From Variovorax sp. EL159 (GTDB lineage Bacteria > Pseudomonadota > Gammaproteobacteria > Burkholderiales > Burkholderiaceae_C): a stretch of 64,000 bases of DNA. The stretch is from positions 156,707 through 220,706 of the forward strand of contig NZ_FMUJ01000009.1 of the NCBI RefSeq assembly GCF_900100965.1. The letters are read 5' to 3'. Within the stretch, counting starts at the first letter, position 1, and each line of letters opens with the position of its first letter. Below, piece after piece: positions 24,401-32,107 of this stretch. A program made the position numbers and the translations under genes. Under the pieces are notes generated by a model. The model was not told the origin of the DNA, did not search any database, and saw only the letters and a program-made list of their open reading frames with translations.

Positions 24401-25003
24401 TCGGGCCACCTGTTCGACGAGGTTTCGCACGAGGTGCGGCGCTTCTGCAAGCGCGAGATTGGCGACCTGCTCGACAGCCGCGACCCGCAGGTGATCGCGG
24501 GCATCGTGAGCGACTTCCGCGTCATCAACGGCCAGCGCGGCCGCCTTGCGATCTTCAAGCTCGACGACAAGTCGGACGCCATCGACGCCACGGCCGACGA
24601 GGCGCTGATCAACGCCAACCGCAACACATTGAAAGACGACGAGCTGGTCATCGTCAGCGGCCGGCTGCAGCCTGCGCGCGGCGGCTTCGAGGCGCGCTTC
24701 CAGGTGCAGCAGGTGTGGGACCTGGCAACGGCGCGCTGCCGCTTCGGCAAGTTCCTGCGCGTGGCGGTCAACGGCAAGGTGCCCGAGATCGCTCGGCTGG
24801 TGAAAGACTTTCCGCCGCGCACCGAGCAGACCGAAGTGGGCGACCTGGTGCAGGGCCTGCCGGTGCGCCTGTCGATGGCGCGTGGTGGCGCACAGGTCGA
24901 GTTGCAGTTGGGCGAGCGCGCCAAGTTCTTCCCGACCGACGCGGCGCTCGCAAGCTGGACGGCGCAGGCAGAGGCGGGCAAGGCGCTGGTCGTCTACGAG
25001 TAA
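21485..25003 (+). CDS. dnaE: DNA polymerase III alpha subunit
   Basis: A 1172-residue replicative polymerase, full length. Domains in order: PHP (HLRLHTEFSVVDGTNRIDEAI at the N-terminus), the palm with the catalytic PDFDIDF motif (D406, D408 correspond to the E. coli aspartates 401 and 403), fingers (GRGSGAGSLVAYAL and EKFAGYGFNKSHAAAYSLLAY), tandem HhH region, OB domain (VIAGIVSDFRVINGQRG) and C-terminal tail. It synthesises the chromosome as the core polymerase with DnaQ and HolE. The ATG is only 6 bases from a TACAAT box. A hairpin follows the stop codon. Confidence 0.98.
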   Translation: MFVHLRLHTEFSVVDGTNRIDEAIKAAAGDKQPALAITDLNNLFGAIKFYKQGRGKGVKPVIGAEIFIEGLGKEPGVLTRIVLLVQNMEGYLHLSELLARAWTQNVGRGQSQAACKLEWVEELQGGLIALSGAQAGPLGAPLLQGQEERAAELALQLAGMFPHRFYIELQRAGRPEDEPHVIAAVKLAARLNLPVVATHPVQFAERQDYEAHEARVCISEGEILGNPRRVRKFTEEQYFKSTAEMRALFADVPSALANTVEIAKRCNLTLVLGKPQLPDFPTPFVSEGVRMPIDDFFRQESFDGLEVRLKHLYPDQAKRDAERPRYVERLEFEINTILNMGFPGYFLIVGDFIQWAKANGCPVGPGRGSGAGSLVAYALKITDLDPLEYKLLFERFLNPERVSMPDFDIDFCQGNRDRVIDYVKDKYGRNAVSQIATFGTMAARAAIRDVGRVLDMSYMFCDGISKLIPNKPGMSVTLQYPPEKKIEGDKNNYAIEMEPQLAQRIEKEEEVKMLVELAQKLEGMTRNIGMHAGGVLIAPGKLTDFCPLYQQPGSDSAVSQYDKDDVEAIGLVKFDFLGLATLTILEIAKEFIVKRHKGQENFAFEDIKLNDAATYRLFSEGKTEAVFQFESRGMQGMLKDARPTRLEDLIALNALYRPGPMDLIPSFVARKHGREEVEYPHPAVAEMLSETYGIMVYQEQVMQTAQILGGYSLGGADLLRRAMGKKKLEEMAEHREKFRAGALSTHGIPQDKADEIFDLMEKFAGYGFNKSHAAAYSLLAYHTGWLKVHYTAEFFCANMTVEMDDTDKLKLLFEDAQKNFGITFEPPDVNRGNYRFEPVTNKVIRYGLGAVKGTGQLAVEAVVRAREEGGPFKSLYDFCVRIDRQRINKRTVEALIKAGAFDAIQQNRASLIASVDRAFEFANATAANASQADIFGDCDHGSATAEPDLVDATPWGVKERLTLEKTAIGFYLSGHLFDEVSHEVRRFCKREIGDLLDSRDPQVIAGIVSDFRVINGQRGRLAIFKLDDKSDAIDATADEALINANRNTLKDDELVIVSGRLQPARGGFEARFQVQQVWDLATARCRFGKFLRVAVNGKVPEIARLVKDFPPRTEQTEVGDLVQGLPVRLSMARGGAQVELQLGERAKFFPTDAALASWTAQAEAGKALVVYE

Positions 25004-25028
25004 TGGCCCCGGGCTGACAAGGGTCGTG

Positions 25029-25063
25029 GAACCATTCGGACGCGTGGGGCGTCCATCTGGTTC
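25029..25063 (+). terminator. Hairpin after dnaE
   Basis: Two stacked perfect 6-pair stems, GAACCA/TGGTTC outside GGACGC/GCGTCC, with a GTGGG loop, followed by TTC. It lies between dnaE and the YgiW-type gene. A weak T run makes termination uncertain. Confidence 0.5.
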
Positions 25064-25098
25064 TTCACAACCAGGCCGTTCGAGGAGGAACGATTGCC

Positions 25099-25473
25099 AT
25101 GACCCATGCCCAGAACAAGACCCTGAAGAACGCCGCGCTCGCGCTCGGCATGTCGCTGTCGATGGCGGCCGCCTTCGCGCAGTACGCCGGCCCGAACACC
25201 GTGCCGACCCTGACCGTCAAGCAGCTGCTCGACACCGGCAAGGATGACCAGCACGCCACGCTGCGTGGCTTCATCGTGTCGCACGATGGCGGCGAGGACT
25301 ACACCTTTGCCGACGACAGCGGCCGCATGAAGGTGGAGATCGACGCCAAGCATTTCCCGCCGGGCGTGAAGATCGACGACAAGGTGCGCGTCGAGATTTC
25401 CGGCAAGTTCGACAAGAGCCTCGTCGGCAACAAGGTCGAACTCGAGGTCAAGCGCCTGAGCCTGGCGCCCTGA
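25099..25473 (+). CDS. YgiW/YdeI-type periplasmic OB-fold (BOF) stress protein
   Basis: A 124-residue exported protein with a signal peptide (MTHAQNKTLKNAALALG..., cleavage near AFA|QYAG) and a BOF domain, the bacterial OB-fold of YgiW/YdeI. Typical elements are TVKQLLDTGKDDQHATLRGFI, DYTFADDSGRMKVEID and KVRVEISGKFDKS. E. coli YgiW is tied to stress tolerance and to QseBC signalling; the domain is proposed to bind small cationic or polyanionic ligands. A strong GAGGAGGA ribosome binding site is present. It stands alone between dnaE and the convergent ftsI-type gene. Confidence 0.85.
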   Translation: MTHAQNKTLKNAALALGMSLSMAAAFAQYAGPNTVPTLTVKQLLDTGKDDQHATLRGFIVSHDGGEDYTFADDSGRMKVEIDAKHFPPGVKIDDKVRVEISGKFDKSLVGNKVELEVKRLSLAP

Positions 25474-25484
25474 GCGTCGGCTGG

Positions 25485-25522
25485 CACTGCCGCCGCTGCC
25501 GCATGCGCTGCGGCGGTCAGTG
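25485..25522. terminator. Convergent hairpin between ygiW-type gene and ftsI-type gene
   Basis: CACTG and CAGTG bracket a GC-rich stem (CCGCCGC opposite GCGGCGG) with a small loop; its right arm overlaps the last codons of the ftsI-type gene. No clear T run. Confidence 0.45.
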
Positions 25523-27247
25523 CGACATCGGCGTCACCGCGAGGTCGGGCAGCACGTTCATGATGCGCAGCGTCTGCTGCACCACCTGGCTGAACACCGG
25601 CGCCGCCACGAGGCCGCCGAAATATTTGCCCGCACTCGGCTCGTCGATCATCACCGCGACGATGATGCGCGGCTTGTCGATGGGCGACATGCCCGTGTAC
25701 CAGGCGCGGTACTTGTTGCTCGCGTAGCCCTTACCGACCTGCTTGTGGGCCGTGCCGGTCTTGCCGCCGACCGAGTAGCCCTGGGTCTGCGCGAGCGGCG
25801 CGGTGCCGCCGGGCGCGGCCGCCAGATGCATCATCTGGCGCACTTCGCTGGCGACCGTCGGCGAGAACACCCGCACGCCGGCCGGCTCGGTGCCGGTGTT
25901 CTTCAGCAGGCTCACCGGGATGACTTCGCCGTCATGCGCAAAGGCGGTGTACGCGTGCGCGATCTGGAACAGCGAGGCCGACAGGCCGTAGCCGTAGGAC
26001 ATGGTGGCCTGCTCGATCGGCCGCCACGACTTCCAGGGCCGCAGCCGCCCGGTCACGGCGCCGGGGAAGGGCGTCTGCGGCTTCTGTCCCAGGCCCACGG
26101 CAGTGAGCGAGTTCCACATCTCCTGCGCCGACATGCGCTGCGAGATCTTGGTGGCGCCGACATTGCTCGACTTCTGGATCACGCCCTCGACCGTCAGCAC
26201 GCCGAAGTTCTCGTCGTCGTGGATGGTCGCGCCCGACACGGTGATGCGGCCGGGGTTGGTGTCGATGATGGTCTTGGGCGTCACGCGGCCCAGCTGCAGC
26301 GCGGTGGCGACGGTGATCGGCTTCATGGTCGAGCCGGGCTCGAAGACGTCGGTCATGGCGCGGTTGCGCAGCTGTTCGCCGGTGAGGTTGTGGCGGTCGT
26401 TGGGGTCGTAGCTCGGGTAGTTGGCCATGGCGAGCAGCTCGCCCGTCACGGTGTCGACCACGACCACGCTGCCAGCGCGCGCCTTGTTGGCGATCACGGC
26501 GTCGCGGATCTTCTCGTAAGCCACGAACTGCACGCGGTCGTCGATGCTCAGCTGGATGTCGTGGCCGTCGGTCGGCGGCACCTGGTCTTCGGTGTCTTCG
26601 ACGATGTGGCCCAGCCGGTCTTTCAGCACGTGGCGCGAGCCGGCCTTGCCGGCCAGGTCCTTGTCGAAGGCCAGCTCGATGCCTTCCTGGCCGATGTCCT
26701 CGACGTTGGTGAAGCCCGCAAGGTGCGCGGCCGCCTCGCCTTCAGGGTATTGGCGCCGGTAGTCGCGGCGCAGGTAGATGCCCTTGATGTTGAGCGCGGC
26801 GACCTGCTTGGCCACCGACTGGTCGACCTGCCGCTTGAGCCAGACGAAGCTCTTGTCTTCGTCCGCCAGCTTCTTGTCGAGCTCTTTCTGCGGCATGCCG
26901 AGCAGCTTGGCCGCTTCCTTGAGCTTGCCCTGCACGGCGGGGTCGTCACGCTCGATGTCTTCGGGAATGGCCCAGATGCTGGGGGCCGGGATGTCGGACG
27001 CGAGGATCAGCCCGTTGCGGTCGAGGATGCGGCCGCGGTTGGCCGGCAGCTCAAGCGTGCGCTGGTAGCGCACTTCACCCTGGTGCTGGAAGAAGTCGTT
27101 GTTGAAGATCTGTACATAGGCCGCCCGGGCTGCCAGCAGCACGAAGCCGAAGGCGATGCTGGCCACGATGAACTTGCTGCGCCATACGGGCGTCCTGCTG
27201 GCGAGAAGCGGACTGCTGCCGTACCGGATGTGACCGTTGGGGTTCAT
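25517..27247 (-). CDS. ftsI: FtsI-type penicillin-binding protein (class B PBP)
   Basis: A 576-residue class B transpeptidase that cross-links septal peptidoglycan. It has a short cytoplasmic N-terminus, one membrane anchor (KFIVASIAFGFVLLAARAA, residues 25-43), the class B pedestal (LPANRGRILDRNG) and the transpeptidase domain with S306 in SxxK (STMK), SSN at 360-362 and KTG at 496-498. All catalytic residues are present, so it should be active and bind beta-lactams. It is not in a division/cell-wall cluster: the neighbours are tolA and the YgiW-type gene, with none of rsmH, ftsL or murE. A second, canonical ftsI in the dcw cluster is therefore likely. A perfect 11-pair hairpin separates it from tolA. 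Confidence 0.9.
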   Translation of the reverse strand: MNPNGHIRYGSSPLLASRTPVWRSKFIVASIAFGFVLLAARAAYVQIFNNDFFQHQGEVRYQRTLELPANRGRILDRNGLILASDIPAPSIWAIPEDIERDDPAVQGKLKEAAKLLGMPQKELDKKLADEDKSFVWLKRQVDQSVAKQVAALNIKGIYLRRDYRRQYPEGEAAAHLAGFTNVEDIGQEGIELAFDKDLAGKAGSRHVLKDRLGHIVEDTEDQVPPTDGHDIQLSIDDRVQFVAYEKIRDAVIANKARAGSVVVVDTVTGELLAMANYPSYDPNDRHNLTGEQLRNRAMTDVFEPGSTMKPITVATALQLGRVTPKTIIDTNPGRITVSGATIHDDENFGVLTVEGVIQKSSNVGATKISQRMSAQEMWNSLTAVGLGQKPQTPFPGAVTGRLRPWKSWRPIEQATMSYGYGLSASLFQIAHAYTAFAHDGEVIPVSLLKNTGTEPAGVRVFSPTVASEVRQMMHLAAAPGGTAPLAQTQGYSVGGKTGTAHKQVGKGYASNKYRAWYTGMSPIDKPRIIVAVMIDEPSAGKYFGGLVAAPVFSQVVQQTLRIMNVLPDLAVTPMSH

Positions 27248-27310
27248 CTTTTGCGGGCGTGGGGCCCTGCTGTTGTTTTGTTCGCGTGTAGACAGCGCGA
27301 CGTTGATCAA

Positions 27311-27342
27311 GTTCCGGGCGGTTCGTGAAAGCCGCCCGGAAC
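27311..27342 (-). terminator. Strong hairpin between tolA and the ftsI-type gene
   Basis: GTTCCGGGCGG and CCGCCCGGAAC are perfect 11-base arms around a 10-base loop, just after the tolA stop. The following T tract is short (TTGATC), so it may attenuate rather than fully terminate. Confidence 0.55.
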
Positions 27343-27353
27343 CTGAGCATAAA

Positions 27354-28271
27354 TCAGCGCTTCGGTCGCAGCGAGACGATCAGCGACGGAAAGATGCGTC
27401 CATCGGTGTCACGCGGCAGCTTGTCGGTCTTGCGCAGGCCGCGTTCCGCCGCGTCGTCCCAGCCCGGCAGGCCGCTCGACTTGCTGAGCTTGACGCCGAC
27501 GATGGTGCCGTCGGGCGCCAGGCTCACTTCGAACTCGGCCGCCGGATTGCCGTTCACGGTGTCGGCATCGGGGAAGGTGATGTTCGGGCGCACCGCGGCG
27601 GCGATGCGTCCGGCGTAGCCGCTCGACGGGCCGGACGAGCGCGTGGCCGTGCCCTTCGAGTCGTCGGAGCCGCTGGCGCCAGCCAGGCCCTGCATGCGCT
27701 TGAGCATGGCGGCGCGGTCGGCGGCGGCCTGCTTGGCGGCGGCCTCGGCCTTCTTCGCTTCGGCCTGCTTGGCGTCGGCTTCCTGCTGCTTTTTCTGCTC
27801 GGCCAGCTTCTGCTGCTGTTCCTTCTTGCGGTCGGCCTCGTCCTGCGCGCGCTGCTTGGCTTCCAGCTCTTTCTTCTTTTGCTGTTGCTGCTGCTGTTCG
27901 AGCTCGCGCTCTTTCTGTTCCTTCTGCTCCTTGAGCTTCTTCTCGCGCTCCAGGGCGATGTCGGGCGCGCGCGGTGCGGGCGCCGGCTCGGGCTCCTTGG
28001 CGACAGGGGGCGGTGGCGCAGGCGCGGGAGGCGGCGGTGCGGGTGTCGGCACCGGTGCCGGCGGCGCGGACAGACGCGGGGCGGCCTGCTGCACCGTGGA
28101 CGACCACAGCTCGGCATCGACCGCGCCTTCGTCGGGGTCGCTTTTCCAGCGCACGCCCCAGGTCAGCGCCGCGATCAGCAGCGCATGTGCAATAAGGGCG
28201 AGCACCACGGCGCGCGGCGTGCCGCGCTGCGGCGGTGGCGCGAACTCGGGGCGGTCCAGAGCGAGCGACAT
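27354..28271 (-). CDS. tolA: Cell envelope integrity protein TolA
   Basis: A 305-residue TolA: one N-terminal membrane anchor (VVLALIAHALLIAALTWGV), a proline-rich linker (about residues 65-95), a long charged helix of K, E, Q and A (about 105-195) spanning the periplasm, and a C-terminal globular domain (YAGRIAAAVRPNITFPD ... AEFEVSLAPDGTIVGVKLSKSSG). It connects the TolQ-TolR motor to TolB and Pal for outer-membrane constriction. It starts 3 bases after tolR. No tolB or pal follows. Confidence 0.93.
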   Translation of the reverse strand: MSLALDRPEFAPPPQRGTPRAVVLALIAHALLIAALTWGVRWKSDPDEGAVDAELWSSTVQQAAPRLSAPPAPVPTPAPPPPAPAPPPPVAKEPEPAPAPRAPDIALEREKKLKEQKEQKERELEQQQQQQKKKELEAKQRAQDEADRKKEQQQKLAEQKKQQEADAKQAEAKKAEAAAKQAAADRAAMLKRMQGLAGASGSDDSKGTATRSSGPSSGYAGRIAAAVRPNITFPDADTVNGNPAAEFEVSLAPDGTIVGVKLSKSSGLPGWDDAAERGLRKTDKLPRDTDGRIFPSLIVSLRPKR

Positions 28272-28274
28272 GCC

Positions 28275-28712
<438 letters not shown>

Positions 28713-28728
28713 GCGCTTCTATTCCCGC

Positions 28729-29451
28729 TCAGCGGTTGGCCGGAGCCACCGACGATGCAGAGCCGCCCGCGTTCGGGTTGGCCGAGAGGTTGCGCTGCAG
28801 GATGTTGGAGAACTCCTCGATGTAGGTTTCGAGGGCGATGGCGATCTTGTCGATCTCGCGGGCGAAGCGGTTGTAGCCGACCACCGCCGGAATGGCGGCG
28901 AACAGGCCGATGGCGGTGGCCACCAGCGCTTCGGCAATGCCGGGGGCCACGGTGGCCAGCGTCACCTGCGTGAGGGCGGCCAGGCCGGTGAAGGCATGCA
29001 TGATCCCCCAGACCGTGCCGAACAGGCCCACATACGGCGACACCGAACCGACGGTGGCCAGGAACGAGAGGTTTTGTTCAGCCGCATCCAGCTCGCGCTG
29101 GAAGCTCGCGCGCATCGCGCGGCGGGCGCCGTCGAGCAGCGTGCCGGCGTCGGTGACGTGGCGCTCGCGCAGCTTCTGGTATTCGCGCATGCCCGAGGCA
29201 AAGATGCGCTCCATGGGGCCGGCGAACTTGGCATTCTGGGCAGCCGAGGCAAACAGCTCGTTCAGGCTGGTGCCCGACCAGAACTCGCGCTCGAAGTCGT
29301 CGTTCAGCGCACGCATGCGCTTCAAGGCAAAGAACTTGCGGAAGATCGCGGCCCAGCTGGCGATCGAGACGATCACGAGCAGCAGCACGACCAGTTGCAC
29401 CACGAAGCTCGCATGGAGCAGGAGATTGATGATGGAGAGGTCTTGGTTCAT
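28729..29451 (-). CDS. tolQ: Tol-Pal motor protein TolQ
   Basis: A 240-residue ExbB/TolQ inner-membrane channel subunit with three helices: an N-terminal one (HASFVVQLVVLLLVIVSIASW) and two C-terminal ones around SPYVGLFGTVWGIMHAF and TLATVAPGIAEALVATAIGLFAAIPAVVGY, which carry the pore threonines. Five TolQ subunits surround a TolR dimer. Its ATG overlaps the ybgC stop (ATGA), so translation is coupled. Confidence 0.96.
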   Translation of the reverse strand: MNQDLSIINLLLHASFVVQLVVLLLVIVSIASWAAIFRKFFALKRMRALNDDFEREFWSGTSLNELFASAAQNAKFAGPMERIFASGMREYQKLRERHVTDAGTLLDGARRAMRASFQRELDAAEQNLSFLATVGSVSPYVGLFGTVWGIMHAFTGLAALTQVTLATVAPGIAEALVATAIGLFAAIPAVVGYNRFAREIDKIAIALETYIEEFSNILQRNLSANPNAGGSASSVAPANR

Positions 29452-29906
29452 GGCTTGAAAGGTTGAGTCATGGAGCCGCTGTAGCGCTCAAGGGTTCCCG
29501 TCACTTGTTTCGGTATGCGTGCAGGACGCAATGTGGTGGCGTCCACCCAGCCGATACGGATCGTGCCTTCGCACAGCAAGACAGGCGCTTCGGCCCCTGT
29601 TCGCTCTTGCTCTGTTTTTGATAGCACGCGCTGACCGATTATCAACGACGCACTGCCCAATTGTTGAAGATCGGCGGTAACCAGCAGTTCGTCGTCGAGC
29701 CGGGACGGCCGATGGTATTTGAGCTGCGTTTCGCTCACCACGAACTGGCCGCCGGTTTCCTCGCGCAGCTTGCGCTGCTCCACGCCGAGCGAGCGCAGCC
29801 ACTCGGTGCGGCCGCGCTCCATGAACTTCAGGTAGTTGGCATAGAACACGATGCCGCCGGCGTCGGTGTCTTCCCAGTAGACGCGAAGCGGGAACGCGTA
29901 GCTCAC
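29448..29906 (-). CDS. ybgC: Tol-Pal-associated acyl-CoA thioesterase YbgC
   Basis: A 152-residue hotdog-fold thioesterase. The N-terminal VYWEDTDAGGIVFYANYLKFMER contains the catalytic aspartate motif of YbgC/4-HBA-CoA thioesterases. YbgC hydrolyses short or long acyl-CoA or acyl-ACP and is encoded at the head of tol operons, probably for phospholipid handling. It lies 13 bases after the aminotransferase gene and overlaps tolQ. Confidence 0.93.
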   Translation of the reverse strand: MSYAFPLRVYWEDTDAGGIVFYANYLKFMERGRTEWLRSLGVEQRKLREETGGQFVVSETQLKYHRPSRLDDELLVTADLQQLGSASLIIGQRVLSKTEQERTGAEAPVLLCEGTIRIGWVDATTLRPARIPKQVTGTLERYSGSMTQPFKP

Positions 29907-29919
29907 CGAAGTGCCTCGC

Positions 29920-31107
29920 TCATTGCGCGGTCATGGCCCGCAAGCGGGCGATAGCTTCCTGCAGGTGCGCCATCGAGCTGGCCGTGGAAAAGCGCACGAA
30001 CTTCGCCGTCTCGGCGGTGCCGAAGTCGCGGCCCGGCGTGACGGCGACATGGGCCCGTTTCATGGTCTCGAAGGCGAAGTCCCAGCTGCCCGAGATGCCG
30101 AGCTTTTCGGCGACGCCGGTGCAGTCGGCCCAGGCATAAAAGGCGCCATCGGGCACCACGGGCACATTCAGGCCGAGCGCGTTCAGCTGCGGAATGAACC
30201 AGTCGCGGCGTGCCTTGAACTCGGCGCGGCGGCGTTCGTACTCGGCGATGCTCTCGGCCTCGAAGCAGGCCAGGGCCGCGTACTGCGACACCGTGCTCGC
30301 GCAGATGAAGAGGTTTTGCGCGAGCCGCTCGACCACCGGCACCAGCACTTCGGGCACCACCAGCCAGCCCAGGCGCCAGCCGGTCATGTTGAAGTACTTG
30401 CTGAAGCTGTTGATGCTGATGACGTTGTCGTCGATGGCCAGCGCCGTTTGCCCGAAGGCATCGTCGTACGACAGGCCGAGGTAGATCTCGTCGATCAGGG
30501 TGATGCCGCCGCGCTGCGACACCACCTCGTGGATGCGGCGCAGTTCGTCGGGCGCGATCGAGGTGCCGGTCGGGTTGGACGGCGAGGCGAGCAGCACGCC
30601 GCGCGTCTTGTCGGTCCAGGCGGCCTCGACCTTGGCGGCGGTGAGCTGGAAGCGCTCTTCGGCCGTCGTCGGGATCAACACGGCCTTGCCGTCCGCCGCG
30701 CTCACGAAGTGGCGGTTGCAGGGGTAGCTGGGGTCGGGCAGCAGGATCTCGTCGCCGGACTCGATCAGCGCGAGGCAGGCCAGCTGCAGTGCGGCCGAGG
30801 CGCCCGCCGTCACCACGATGCGGCGGGCCGGCACGTCGACATTGAAGCGGCTCTTGTACCAGCCGCTGATGCGTTCGCGCAGGTGGTCCAGGCCCGTGGC
30901 CTGCGTGTACTGCGTGGCACCGGCGCGCACGGCGCGGGCGGCGGCTTCCTGCACCAATGGCGGCGCGGTGAAGTCGGGCTCGCCGATGTTCAGGAAGATC
31001 ATCGGCCGGTCGGTGTGGGCCACTTCGCGTGCCAGCACGCCGGCGGCCTTCGCCACTTCCATCACATAGAAGGGCTCGATGCGCTGTGCGCGCGTCGAGA
31101 TCCTCAT
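29920..31107 (-). CDS. PLP-dependent class I/II aminotransferase
   Basis: A 395-residue fold-type I aminotransferase. Key features: NIGEPDF near residue 40, substrate-region YTQATG, PLP phosphate contacts TAGASAAL, SPSNPTGT, DEIYLGL, and the Schiff-base lysine K237 in SFSKYFNMTGWRLGW; the C-terminal arginine is in KFVRFSTASS. This combination is typical of aspartate/alanine-type aminotransferases. The exact amino donor is not determined. Its ATG overlaps the nusB stop (ATGA), placing it inside the rib-nusB-tol series, an unusual site for an amino acid enzyme. Confidence 0.9.
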   Translation of the reverse strand: MRISTRAQRIEPFYVMEVAKAAGVLAREVAHTDRPMIFLNIGEPDFTAPPLVQEAAARAVRAGATQYTQATGLDHLRERISGWYKSRFNVDVPARRIVVTAGASAALQLACLALIESGDEILLPDPSYPCNRHFVSAADGKAVLIPTTAEERFQLTAAKVEAAWTDKTRGVLLASPSNPTGTSIAPDELRRIHEVVSQRGGITLIDEIYLGLSYDDAFGQTALAIDDNVISINSFSKYFNMTGWRLGWLVVPEVLVPVVERLAQNLFICASTVSQYAALACFEAESIAEYERRRAEFKARRDWFIPQLNALGLNVPVVPDGAFYAWADCTGVAEKLGISGSWDFAFETMKRAHVAVTPGRDFGTAETAKFVRFSTASSMAHLQEAIARLRAMTAQ

Positions 31108-31640
31108 GTTTTCGCTTTCCCCGAAGCCCGGTCAGCTTCCACCTCCAGCGGGCGCAGCTTCGGCGCAAGGCCATTGAGCACGGCGTTCACGTACTTGTGG
31201 CCGTCGGTGCCGCCGAATTCCTTGGCCAGCTCGATGCACTCGTTGAGCACCACGCGCCAGGGCACGTCCAGGCAGTTCTGGAATTCGTACACGCCAATCC
31301 ACATCACGGCGTGCTCGATGGGCGAGATTTCTTCGAACTTGCGATCGAGCAGCGGGCGGATCAGGGCGTCGAGTTGTTCGGCGCCTTCGATCGAGCCGTG
31401 CAGCAGCGCGTCGTAGTGCAGCGCGTCGGCCTTGTGGAAGCCCGCGAGGTCGCGCGTGAAATGATCGATGTCGGTCGGGTCGTTACGGCCCACCAAGTGT
31501 TGGTAGAGCGCCTGCAGCGCGAATTCGCGGGCGCGGCTGCGGTTCGACTTGGCCGAAGCCTTGCGCGCGCCGGTGCTGGTCAGGCCCACGCGCGATTGAC
31601 GGGGCTTGGTACCAGTGGGCTTGGAGGTGTCTTCGGTCAT
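31104..31640 (-). CDS. nusB: Transcription antitermination factor NusB
   Basis: A 178-residue all-helical RNA-binding protein that with NusE (S10) binds boxA RNA for rRNA antitermination. The core begins at SRAREFALQALYQHLVG and ends with GGTDGHKYVNAVLNGLAPKLR; a basic, disordered extension of about 35 residues precedes it (TSKPTGTKPRQSR). It overlaps ribH upstream and the aminotransferase downstream by 4 bases each, the classic ribH-nusB pairing. Confidence 0.95.
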   Translation of the reverse strand: MTEDTSKPTGTKPRQSRVGLTSTGARKASAKSNRSRAREFALQALYQHLVGRNDPTDIDHFTRDLAGFHKADALHYDALLHGSIEGAEQLDALIRPLLDRKFEEISPIEHAVMWIGVYEFQNCLDVPWRVVLNECIELAKEFGGTDGHKYVNAVLNGLAPKLRPLEVEADRASGKAKT

Positions 31641-32101
31641 GAAAGGGTGGCCAGCAGTTGCGCCATCTCGACAGCCACGCGGGCTGCGTCGCGGCCCTTG
31701 TCGGTCTGCCGGGCGATGGCCTGCTCGAGGTTTTCGGTGGTGATGATCGCGTTGGCGATGGGAAGGCGGTAGTCGAGCGAAACGCGGCTCACGCTCGCGC
31801 CCGATTCGTTGGCCACCAGTTCGAAGTGGTAGGTCTCGCCGCGGATGATGCAGCCCAGCGCCACGAGCGCGTGATAACCGCCGCGCTCGGCCAGCGCCTG
31901 CAGGGCGATGGGCACTTCGAGCGCGCCGGGCACTTGCAGGTGATGAATGTCGGAGGCCGCCACGCCGAGCGATTCGAGCTCCGAGAGGCAGGCCGCGGCC
32001 AGCGCATCGGTGATGTCGGCATTGAAGCGCGCCTGCACGATGCCGATGCGCAGGCCTTTTCCGTTGAGCGGCGTGTTCTCGCCTTTGTTTGCGCCTTGCA
32101 T
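31637..32101 (-). CDS. ribH: 6,7-dimethyl-8-ribityllumazine synthase
   Basis: A 154-residue enzyme that condenses the RibB product with the pyrimidine from RibD to lumazine, forming icosahedral or pentameric shells. Conserved parts: GIVQARFNADITDAL, VPGALEVPIALQALAERG, VALGCIIRGETYHFELV (with the catalytic histidine) and PIANAIITTENLEQA. The stop codon overlaps nusB and it lies 6 bases after the ribBA-type gene. Confidence 0.96.
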   Translation of the reverse strand: MQGANKGENTPLNGKGLRIGIVQARFNADITDALAAACLSELESLGVAASDIHHLQVPGALEVPIALQALAERGGYHALVALGCIIRGETYHFELVANESGASVSRVSLDYRLPIANAIITTENLEQAIARQTDKGRDAARVAVEMAQLLATLS

Positions 32102-32107
32102 GGTGGG

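Noticed and set aside
21356..24430. A 1024-codon open frame antisense to dnaE
   Set aside because: It is a by-product of GC-rich codon use: the antisense of dnaE stays open but yields no recognisable protein, and dnaE is a complete, conserved polymerase.
27840..27960. Repetitive TolA segment as a tandem repeat
   Set aside because: The repeated K/E/Q codons encode the normal TolA helix and are not a DNA repeat with a fixed unit.
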